Shown here: positions 12,801-24,800 of the stretch, in pieces
Layout: every line of letters begins with the position of its first letter
Position numbering within the stretch: position 1 is the stretch's first letter
Assembly: GCA_026874595.1 (NCBI GenBank)
Contig: CM049316.1
Location: 11,708,839 to 11,772,838 of the forward strand
Direction: 5' to 3'
DNA length: 64,000 nucleotides
From: Sipunculus nudus
Lineage: Eukaryota; Annelida; Sipuncula; Golfingiida; Sipunculidae
The notes under the pieces: model-generated
Database searches by the model: none
What the model saw: the letters and a program-made list of their open reading frames with translations, nothing else
What the model was told of the DNA's origin: nothing
Program-made: the position numbers and the translations under genes

Positions 12801-15800
12801 CCAGCCAGCCATCAATATCGCCTGCAGCGACATCTCTCGCGAAGAAGAGTAAGTTAGATGTCTGACTGTGTAACAGCGAGAGTGACTGTCATATGTTGGA
12901 ATGTAATTGGATTGGTCTAATCTGTTGTAAATGTTTACCGTGGTAATGTTCATAACTTTAGTAAATGATTACCCCTGTGAGACGCATACAAAAAATAAAA
13001 GGAATTCGTGAAAATGGTGAACAGATGAGTTTGGTGTTGGGGAGATGGTTGGAACTTCATGAGGCCTTAATGCGAACACTATAGTAGAAAAATACATAAA
13101 ACTGGCCTACGGATTGCTTGGCTGTAACTGGTGCCCCTCTTCTATTGATATGTGAAAAATGAAAATGTTTGCTCGTGATCCGCACTCTGGTTACACCTTT
13201 TTGAAATTTCAGTAAGATTCCAGTTACACAGGGTGAATTCTAAAGTTGAAACAGGGTTGGGACAATGTACTTGTACCTGTATCTAGGTACACGATTCAGA
13301 ATTCTTGTACCTGTGTCTGGCTGTCTTGAGTAGGAAGTACCTGATACCTGTACCTATTTAAAGTATCTGTGCCTGATATTATCTACTCAAAGTAGATGGG
13401 TGTACCTTGAATGGACACAAGGGTTTGGTCAATTAGTTACATGCTGTCACCCCTGTCAGAGCAGTTTCCTAACTCAGATTGGGGAAATTACTAAGCATTA
13501 ATCCCTGCTGCCTTTGGATTCGAGTGGGCTAGGGGCATGTCTGCTTTCGGCCTCTAAACGGGAAGTTCAGCGTGACATTATCAGTACAAGTAAAGGACAA
13601 CCAGCAAAAGATGTCAGCAGGGTTGCTCACATGCCCCGTATATATAGTGGTCAAGTATACACAGAGCACTGGTGAAAAGTAAACAAAAAAAAATATTTAT
13701 CACATTTTCTAAAGGCGGTCCAGTATATCTGCAAGGCTTTTATTTTTCCTGAAAAGTATAGATGGAATGATTATTTGATGTTTTTGAATTATATTGTCTG
13801 CCATTCTACTATAAATTATTATCGCATATTTAGGTGAATTAATAAAAGTCTGTTTAGTTCTTATGGCTTTGAAAAGCAGCTCTACCTGTACCCAGGTATT
13901 TTCAAAAACACCTGGACCTGTACCAAGATAGTCTTCAAACATTTTGTACTTGGACCTGTACCTTAAATCATTAACCTCTTATGTTGAATTATCATACGTT
14001 TTATTGACTTTATAGTTATTTGGGTAAAAGTTTTAAGCCATGGTAGCCAGGTGACCTGATCACTAATGTACCTGTTTACTGACCTTTACCTACACTGAGT
14101 ATCATAAGACCTCCCAATTTCAGAGTTAGACACAGACTTTACTTTGATACCTGAAATGAGGTTTCTGTACCCTTATCCTTTGAGCAATAGGGCTTGTAAT
14201 TACCCCTCTGTATAATTAAAATTTGATACAAAACCCTCCAGTTTCTGAACAACTAATGCATTCATCACCATGATTCTTTGCATGCACATTCATCATTGAG
14301 TATTTCATTAGTTCCTGCAGACTGGTGGGACCACCTTGATTCTTTTTTAGATTTTTACGCATTTTTTTATTTTTATTTTGCGGTCGTCCGTTAACAGGGC
14401 ACAAATCGTAACCATCGCATCTAGAATCTTCTAACTTGACACCCAGCAAGGTCCGTGAAAAATCTCCTTGAAAACCTGAACTTGAAGTCTTTGTTACCCA
14501 TATCCTTTCACCAATGCTTCAGTTGAATTTTGGATACCACCTTCAAAATTTGGTAAGATGATAAAATTCTAGAATCATGAACCTCTGCATCCTGAGAGGT
14601 TCTGGAAAGTTCTCCTCTAAATCCTGAAATAAGGTCACAGTGACCTATATTCTTTGAGTTAGGGAGCTTGTTTAACCCCCCCCCCCAACATACACACACA
14701 ATAATGTATAATACACACTAATTGCCCTAAGGAACGGCTTGATGGATTGTCATCAAATTGGGTGTGCTGATGGGCCTTAATGAACCTTAGCTACTGGGCA
14801 TGAATGATGGCGCCACCTGCAATATGATTGTTTTAAGGATATTTTTCTTTCCTGTATTTTTGAGAACACAAGGTCTGTTAACAAGGCACAAATCGTATCC
14901 GTGAAGGCTAGAAACAAGAACCTCTGCATTCTGAGAGGTCCTCAGAGGTTCCCTTCAGAAACCTAAAATTAGGTCACTGTGACTTGTATTCTCCAAGTTT
15001 CAGGGGTGTTTGAGCACCCCAGAAATAATATAAAATAAACACAAATTGCAAGATTTCACAGGAACGGCTAGATGAATTTTTATCAAATTTTGTGTGCTGA
15101 TGGGTCTTTATAGGCCTTAGCTGGTGGGCATGAATGGTGGCGCCACCTGCATTATCCTAATTGTACAAAATTTTACCTATATTTTTAGAACACTAGGTTT
15201 GTTATCAAGGCGCAAATCGTACCCGTAAAGGCAAGCATCATGAACTTCTGCATCCTGAGAGTTCCTTAAAGTTCATCTCAGAAACCTCTGGATGGCTAGT
15301 AATTAAATTTTGTGAGCTTATGGGTCTTGATGAACTTAAACTAATATGCATGAATGATGATACCACCTACATTATCTTAATTATTTCCTGTTCAAGGACA
15401 TATTGTCAACATGTCAGTTGGCTGAGCATCATGACCCATGGGTCACTTGTTTTTTTTTTTTTTTTTGTTTCTGAATGCCCCGTACCGACGAGCTCTGTCG
15501 TCCTCGGAATACATGTTCCTTGAGACAACGGCATGGCGAACTTGAAATGTGATTTAACTAAAGAAACATTTCAGAAGAGCAGTGTCTTTAAATCTGAACC
15601 CTAATGCTACCTATATGTATTGTATCGTGAGTGAAGTATCCCGGCATGCATCATTTTATGAATGTATTGGTACAGCCGTAAAAATTGATGGACGTGTTGG
15701 AAATAGTAAACTTCTCGTCACAGGAAAGCTTATATTATATTTCCGCTAAATTCAAACTATGAATGGTTTTGTATCGTAATATAAAAGGACACTTAATATT

Positions 15801-18800
15801 TTGTACATTGGTTCTCTCATTTGAGTAGCTTGAAAGTTTGATGCCGTTGAATTGATAATTAGTTGACTTGGGAAAATGTAAAAATTCGTTCTCCAAAGTG
15901 TCGAATTACTGAGGATATTTTCAAAGCTTTTCGACCAGCATGTAATAACATTATGATAACATTTTATGCCTTGGTCTTACAGGGTGATTGGTTGCTTACT
16001 TTAGCACATTCATACTGAACCATGACAACATGACACTCTGGCCTGATAGCTAAGGTCCTGTGATACTTTACATGGTATAATAATGTATGACTTGGTCTTC
16101 CAGAGCGCCTGGTTGCCTGTTAGAACACATTGATATGCGGCATTTTATAACATTGTATGACCGGTATTACAGAGTGATTGGCTGTCTGATGGAGCACATT
16201 GATACAGACAAGATGCAGGAGGAATGTCAGAATCATCTCCTTGAGCTGCAGTACTTCATCTCCAGGAAATCTGAGTGAGAAACATTTAGACTCATTTCTA
16301 ATATATATATAATATATATATATATTTATATATATATATATATATCTTTATATATATCTTTATATATATATATATATCTTTCAATTTATTTAAGTTATTA
16401 AGTAATTTTTAAGGGATTCCTTTGCTTTTCCCTTGCCAGGTGGGGATTGCTCTATAAATCATTATTATATTTTGCCATATTATGAGCATTAATGAAAGCT
16501 GAGTTGTTACGTGGAGTCGGACTCATGTACATGTCAACAATGGGATACAAAATGGCATATGAAAGTGTGAAAATGTCATCGTTCATTCGTTAACAAAGCG
16601 TTACTCGTAAACGTAGGACCACGGAAATATAAAAAAGGGGCGGGGGCAGATGTTACAGGCATCTGCATATATTCTACACCTTATCTAGCTTAATGAGTGT
16701 TGATTGATTTTTGTTTGTTATTCTTTATAAAACCTTAAATTTCTCTGATCACAAATCTCGCCATTTTCGAGTATATGCTGTGTGTGCTACCAAACATCAC
16801 AGGAATTGCTGTTAGCACCAAATTTTAAGTGATTTTCCACTTATTCCATCATTGTAGTGTTTGATTTCTGCGTTTGTTCAGAAGATCCAATGTCCATTAC
16901 CAAATATTGATCATTTGACGTGTGTATGTAAACAACAGGTAGCCCCACATTTTGTGTAATATTTCCTGTGAGCTAAAATTGAAATTTCAATTTTACTTTT
17001 AACCTGGGGCTCTTGTACAGAATGACAGATTACAACTATCAGTCTGATACTCAAAAGGGCAATAAGAATAAGGTCAATGTGACCTACATTTATGTGCTTT
17101 GGCTTAACGTGGTGTACCGATGCAGCTGAGCATCATAGCCAAAGGGCTACTTGTTTACATTGACAAAAAGATTCTTTCTATATATATCACCGAAGTTGTC
17201 GATCGGTAAACCTCGAGGTCTTTGAGCTACTTTTCTAACTGGGAGTAACAGTCCATGATCACAATATCATTTGTAGAAGCTGCCCTTGTGTTTCAGACTG
17301 GGCCCTGCACTGTACAAGCATTGTCACTCGGATGCCACTTCGTTGTGTAGTGCTCCTAAAACATGGGGTGACCGGGACAACGCAAGGCCGGAGCAGAGAA
17401 AACAACTTATCTTCAAATGTCTGTTCAACCATTTGAAACGACAAAGCACAGACCCGAAGAAACAGGTAAGTGAATGATTTTCTTGGTTTCGTTCATTCTG
17501 ATAAATGCTGTTTGTTGTGAAGCTAGCATATATCCATCTGCCATACTTTTCTCCAAGGAATTATTATCATATATCAGTAATAAGGGTCCTTACGCCGATG
17601 AATTCATGGGTATTGAAATCCATGAATTTTGAAATCTTAAAATTTAATTCTTAAAAAGTCGTGTTATTTGTAGACTGTCTAAAAATGTCTCTCATACATA
17701 TGCTTGTTTTGTTTGTAAATTAGTATCGATTAAATATCGATTAATCGTGGCTACTATGGTATAAAGTGATAAAAAAATTATGAAAATGTTATCTTCTGCA
17801 AATTTAGGAACCATGATAACTGTTCCAATCTTTTTGCTTACAACATTGTTGTTATATCTGTAGTTTATGTTACTCTATCATCATCACATGTTAACAAAGT
17901 ATTAATTTATGCTTACAGTTGACAAGAGGGTGTTCCTTTGAAATAAAGCGAGTGTTGCGCCAGAGGGCGGTCAGGTTGGAGCTGCAACCAAGAATCCAAG
18001 AGCCGTGCATGCTTGACCTCGGTCAGTTATGCTCAGAAAGAACTAACATAGGAGAGGTAAAGGAACTGAAAATTTTGTTTGCTTTTTACTCTGCATGTTT
18101 ATATCATCATCTGAATTATTACAACCCAAGTTCGAATCACGCATTTTATCTGTTTTCGCAATAATGTTATTTTTATTAGCACATCTGGAAATATGACACA
18201 TAGACTGAATACCTTACTAACATCGAAACATCTGCTGTGTTTGTTTATAGGAGATTGACTGCCTTCAGATGAATTTTGAAGCCCTCAGCAGAGATTGTAA
18301 AGATGCCATCAGAAACTACACTGAGGACATGGAGGTCTTTCCAGAGCTTGACAGAATGTTGATGAAAAGTTGTACACCCATGATCAAGGTATTCTGTAAG
18401 GTATGTCACGAAGGCTGATGGACAACACCGATGATAAGTTATTCTGTAATGTAGGTCACAGACAAGGTTAAAGGACAACGGATAATCTTTATTTGCACAG
18501 AAATACAACCACATGCATATTCTTAATATGATGTTCTAAGCTTTGCAGTATTACTTATTTTCTTTCAAAATTACAAAACTTTTCAGTGTCAGTTCATGGT
18601 GGACCATCTTTAAGTTGGTTATGTACCGCCGTATGAAGATGGACCATACTTTTTTATGTATGCTTAACAAATTATCTGTTTGTTAACTAGAGAACTCCAT
18701 TCCAGTTTCAGCTCCGTTACAGGGCAGTGAAATCTGCCTCCTTTTATTTTATATCCTGGTTTTGACCCATAGACCACAGGACTTTAACATCACCATGATC

Positions 18801-21800
18801 ATAGTGATTTGTTTGTGTAGCGAGTTTTGGGTAGATAGTAGGTTTAGAGTAGGTGCCAGTCTTTTGTGATAAGAGCAAGCGCCAGTCTAGCGGAAGACGT
18901 CGAGGCAACTTCGGAGTCGAGATCGAGGCTCGAGCTGAAAAGGAAGATTTTGAACGAACGCGGGACGTTTGGTGTTTTCGAGTGAAGCTGTGAAGCGGCT
19001 AGCGAATAGACGGAGAACCACTGTGGTTTGTGTATTATACTTATTGTTACCATTTACCGTCTCATTTGTTTCTTCCTCTCGGTTAACCAAAAAGCCCTCC
19101 CCCTAATTTGTGACGGCTCGGTTTTATCAACCAGCCAGGGTTAACAGGTTAATTTTCGGACTTGTAATTCTGCGAACTTGTTATACCGGCTTCTGTGGTC
19201 TAAGGGTAGAGCACAGGACTCAAAGCCAGGAGAACATATACTCAAGTATCAGGAGAGGAGGCGAGATTTTTCGCGTCGGCCTAAAACCAGGGTAACAGCT
19301 ATGAAAGCTTAATGGGAAGGTAGTGCCATAATGACTGTTTAACATTCACAAATGAGAGCGCCTTTTGGAAGGAAGGTAGCGGTCCCTTCGTGGTAAGACC
19401 AAGCGATGGTGTCGATTACCCACCAAGGTGTCACAGGTGCAGCAATCATTGCATGGGCCTGGTTAACGCCAGGATATACAATGAGAGGAAACGTGTGCTT
19501 CTGCCTTGTCATGTATTTCGAAACCGAATTGGAAATCTGCAGATGTACATACTTAGTTCAGCTAGCATTTAAACTGAAAGGGGTTTCCTTCCATAACTAA
19601 AAAGTTTCCAAAAACATGACTACGGTTCTAGGGATCATAGATATTTATTTTTAACCAAAAACAGCGTAGAAAATATTTGACCTACGAAGTAATGTATGTC
19701 CTAACCTAGGGCAAAAAGTTTTTGGGCTCTGTAAACATGGCTTCATATATGAAGCAGGATTTTACCCGGAATACTTCTCGTTCCCGGTTCATTCTAGTCA
19801 ATAGGAAAATCTCAATGTATATGTATTTGCGAGACTGGCCTAGATTGCCGATGCAGTTATAATAATAAACAATTATCTGAAAGATTTATTTAAAGGCCTA
19901 TTAAAGTTTACAGGCAACGTCAGACATTTTATCTTATTATATCTGCTACCTCAATTCTTATTTACATGTCAAAGCATTCACATTAATTTTAATTCAATTT
20001 CAGGATGAGAAGGAGGAGGACCACAATCCCGGTGGGGTCATCGAGTGCTTGATCAATTATAAAAACGATCCGGGTATGAATGAACAATGTCGAGTAAGCA
20101 TTGAACACCATCAGCTGTTGAGTAGCTGTTATTAGAGCTCCGTAGTGATGGATATATAAAAAGAGTATGGACACTTATTGTCTTAAACGGAATGGAGTAT
20201 ACTAAATTGCTACAAAACAAACCAGAACGTAGTTTTTGAAAAAAAATAGGTCACCAATCGTACCATTAAGACAATAGCACAATAAAAATATTGTGTTACG
20301 GAATTGGTTTGTTTTTTACAGATCCACTTTTCAGGAACTTAGTCCTGTGAATATTTGCTTTGCATGATTCTTTCAGCACATGCATTTCTTCTTAATAGTA
20401 CACGATTTTTATTTTTAAAAGTATCACGTACTCGGTCGAGATATAAAATTGGTAAGAAGGTATGGTGAGTTTTGTGAGCATCTATCAAATACGTGGTAAG
20501 GGACACTAAAAGTTGCCGTGTCATAGTGGGTTCATGAACTGGAACATCGAAGGAGCGAAGTATGACCACTTATTGTTATGGCAGATTCTCAGGGCGAGAC
20601 GCCAGTGTCCGCACAGAGCACAGAATTGTAATTAGGCCACTTAAAGCGTGGTAATGCATTGTGCATCCAGTCCAAGGTGTAAACCAGCGACACCTACTCT
20701 CGTTGGCTTGATTTCACCGGGACGCAAGTTTTTATTGATCTTAATCTTGGCCCTATGCAAGCACGGGTGTTATCAGACCAACAGGAACAGGTGTCGCATG
20801 TTTCAAATTTTCGTGGGGTGGTCTGAATACAATTCTATGCTCTGTGGGAACCCTGGTATTCTTGCCCAGATAACCTTGGCATATCAAGCAGTTGTTACAC
20901 GAAACGATGCCTGAGACAAATGCAGTGTAACAAGTTGTAACCCTGAGTGAGGAACGTAGATCAGAGGTATTTTTAGTCATAATGGGTTGAGATTTTGCTG
21001 TATTGAAGACTGAGGAGCTGCAGGGGCATGATAGTGGAGACAAGCAGAACCAGAAATCTGTATTCTGTATTCTGCTCATATTCCAGGTTCATTCGTGCAT
21101 AAGTGACTGTACTGAATATTCATTAATCAGGTTCTTGATGATCATTAGAGAAGAGTATTCAGCTAGTTTGTTGCACACGTAGTGACCATTAAGTAAGCGA
21201 ATCAGTAATGTGCACCCTTTATTCAAGTGTTAAAGTCTGCTGGGTTCGGGTCCTTTGAGCTAGCAATGCGTGTTTTGTAAAGTTGGAGCAGATACATGTC
21301 ACAAACAGTGACCTTTAATGATAAGACAGGGTTCATTGGCTTTCATCAATTCAGGCATAACAATTAGCTTTCTTTTTTGATAATTAACAAACCGGAACTC
21401 TTAGTGTAATTCTTCAACAACAGATTTCCCTTGTCTAGTGCAAAAGGTTTATCGTTAAAGAAAAGCAGCAACAGAGGTGATAGATATGCTTTTGTATCAT
21501 GCACTAATAGTTACACAATAAAACTTATATAAAAAGAATAATTATATACTGCGGCCAAGGAAATAGACTAAGCAGGAGGTGAAAACTTTAATCATCAGTA
21601 ACTAAGGAGTTATATTATAAGTGTTCATTATAAATTTAGTTCAACTAAGGCTGAAATCATTGCTGTCAGGTGAAAGTTACATAACTCCTCGTGTTTGTTT
21701 GTTTTACATAGATCAGCCTCATAGACTACAGGTTCCGTTACAAGTTCAAGGAGGCTTGTGAACCTACAGTGGTCAAGGAGTGTCCGGGTGTCAGTAGCAA

Positions 21801-24800
21801 GTAGGTTTTATTAGTCTCTAGCCGTAGGACAGAAGACTACTGAAGTGGTTCTTATCCGTCCATCTGCCCGTCTGTTAAACCCCCCCACCCCCACCCCCCA
21901 CCCCCTCCCCTTTGCCAACTTTATCTAAAATCCTGCTGCTTCCTCCACCAAATTAAACACACAATTAGTGTCATGTTGTACCTGCAGATGACGCCACCTC
22001 TTGAAGTACGCTCTGCAGTTCAAGATTGTGTATACAGTTTTCACATAAATCGGTCAGTACGCTCTTTACACAGCGCTTCACCTATAGGGCTACTACCTAT
22101 ATCGTAAAGCGCTGTTTGTTATGACCTCGTATCCTGAATTGCTACACCAGAGGGGAGCACTGTATTTTTGTCCAATCAGATGAGACCTTGTGCTGGAAGA
22201 CAAAGCCAAGTGAGGAATACATGGAGCCAATCATGTTCATTTAGTTTTGATTGACAGCTCATCGCCCCGCGTAACCGTCTGAACAGGCCACATGCTCAAA
22301 GAGAATTGCCCCTGACGTGGTTTGCTTAGGGCCTTGGGCACATAGGATGCTCGGCCGGTGAGCTGTAATACAAAAACGAAACGTAACAACAAAGGTTGCG
22401 TGCACACCTCGCTGGCTGGTTTCAGTTCTGCAGACAACAGATACATGGCTACGCTAACACAGTCATAATGTCATAATCGAATCGGTCGATGATGCGAGAA
22501 TGCAGAGGGAGCAATTTAAATTCGACCGGAAACTCATCAAGCGGCGCTTGAAGCGCAGCAATGGGCGGAGCCAGGATGCCTGTCGAGTGTTTGTTTATTG
22601 GCATCTGATTGGCTTCTTGTCACATCATACGCACGTTTATTTCAGCGGACAACAAACCGCCATCTGGTGTCTAAATATATCATAAACGGTCAAAGCTGGC
22701 AGCGTGAAAATCAGTTGCTTCTTTAGAAGCGCAAGATTTCCGCTGCCTCGGGAGCGTAATAGGTCAGTTAATAAGAACACTTTAGCCTTCTAGCAAAGAC
22801 AATTAACAGAATGAATTCAAACTGATCGAAAATAATTTTAAATTATGTTGCCATAGGAGTTGCTGATCATGGAATTCTATTTGGAGCAAAATCTGTTACA
22901 TTTCATCTCATTGACACTGTATTAATTATTCAATGTGGCAGACACGATGAGCATGTGGCTGTACTGTGGTTTTTGCGTCAGATTGGCGTACTCACTTGGA
23001 GGCGCAATTTAATTTCCGGCTAATTCTTGAATGAGTCAGAAAATAAATTAAAATTTTACTTTCATAATATTTTTTAATGTGTCCTAGAGCATGGGAAATT
23101 AGTACTGCCTTTAAAGTATTTATTTTAAAAATAACTTCGTCATGCAACAAATACAAATGAGAGAAATAAACAAGTGACCTCTGGGTCATGATGCTCAGCT
23201 GACTGGCAGGACAATATAGTCTAAAGCCCCGTTCCCACTTTCAGGAATTTGACGCCGAATTGCCACGAACTGACATCGAAATAATTCGTAGGGAACTCGT
23301 AGGGGTGTCGTAGATGATGTCTTGGACGTTCGGCAGTGCTCGTAGCAATGTCTTGAGCACTTTTAGTTCGTGGCGCTATTTTTGAAATGTTCAAAATTTA
23401 AGCTTTGTCGTCACGTGTCGTAGCAACGTCGTAACAGTTTCTTGGCAAGTCGTGTCAGTGTCGTCATAATTCGTGGTCTTTCGTGATGAGTAACTGTGTC
23501 AAGAATGATCAAGAATGACCACGACCCTGAGAAGACGTCAACACGACTGCAACAAGAACCGTTCACGACAGGGCCACGATAATATGACGTCAGAGAAAGC
23601 ACCTGGTCATTGCGCGGGAGTTTCTTTGTTTTGATCATTCAACATCATTTTCTACTCACCGTTTCTTCAATATGCCACCAAAAAGCAAGTCAAAGAGACG
23701 AAAGAATAGAACCCAGGTCAAGGTAACTCCTATCAGTCCCACAGTAAATGAGGAGGTACAGGTTGACGAGGTAGGGGACAACATAGAGCATAATGTGCAT
23801 ACAGACCAAGGTAGCAAAGACGACCACCATCAGCAGGGGGGCAGTGTTGACCTTAGCAACCGAAGTGAACAGCAAAACAGACTAGATCAGGCCGAGCAGG
23901 AGAGTGATAACCCAGAGCAGCCAAAGAAGAAAAGGGCTCGTGTTCCTGCCTATCTGTTTACTGAGACACAAGAAGTAGAATTGGGCGAGTGGTTTCGTGA
24001 AAACGAATGTTTCTATAATAAGAAACTCAAGATTTACAAAGACAGTCAGTTAAAGAAGAGACTTATGGAGGAGAGGGCAGCTAGTTTAGAGCCCCCTTGT
24101 ACCTGTAAGTACCTCTTTAATTTTATCTATATTATAATTGACGGTGGTGACACTCATCCGTTGTCATGCAACTCACCATGCAATTCCCTGTAGCTACTTA
24201 TAGGACCGATTTTGGACCATGTCGGAAATCATCACCAAAATTTTGAAAATTTAACATTATATTTCATAAGGGCTATCCGAAGCCATCTTTAAAACTACAT
24301 GCACTACGTAAGATAATGTAGTAATATGCATGCATTTCTAATGTTAGATGTTGAATTTATAAATGTACATAAACCCAGTAGCCTGCATTGGAATTGTTGA
24401 TCATACTGACTGTTTTGTCTGCTTTTCTGAATTCCATAAAAAATCATTACTCTTGTCTTAAATAAATCTTGTAAATAATATTGTCCACATATTGTAAAGA
24501 TTATAAAGATTAAAGAGTTGTGCGTTTTCAGGGGAATCATATAACAGGTCTTACAAACATTAATTATTTATTTTTGTTTACCAGACCAACAGCTTAAGAA
24601 CTTTTTTGATGGTATGAGGACCCGATATGGGAAGATCACGGCCCTAAAGTCTGGACAAGAGTCCAAGGAATTGTCTGAGAGGGACCAGACGATCTACAAC
24701 ACCTTCCGTTTCCTGGATACTCACATTGTTCGGTGCCCTAGCAGGCAAAGTGCTCAGGTGTGTTGAAATTTAACTTGAATTAAATATAATTGATATTTCA

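Noticed and set aside
18820-19115. Possible LTR followed by a primer-binding-like TTTGTGACGGCTCGG
   Set aside because: No second LTR, no convincing tRNA complement and no internal coding signal; left as an unknown insert.
19190-19265. tRNA-like GTGGTCTAAGGGTAGAGCAC
   Set aside because: No proper box B or acceptor stem; not called as a tRNA or a defined SINE.
20648-20914. 88-codon + strand frame with a 108-codon frame opposite
   Set aside because: Both strands open over the same stretch, no family motifs, no splice context.
23690-23875. Minus-strand frame over the MADF exon
   Set aside because: Shadow of the real + strand coding exon.
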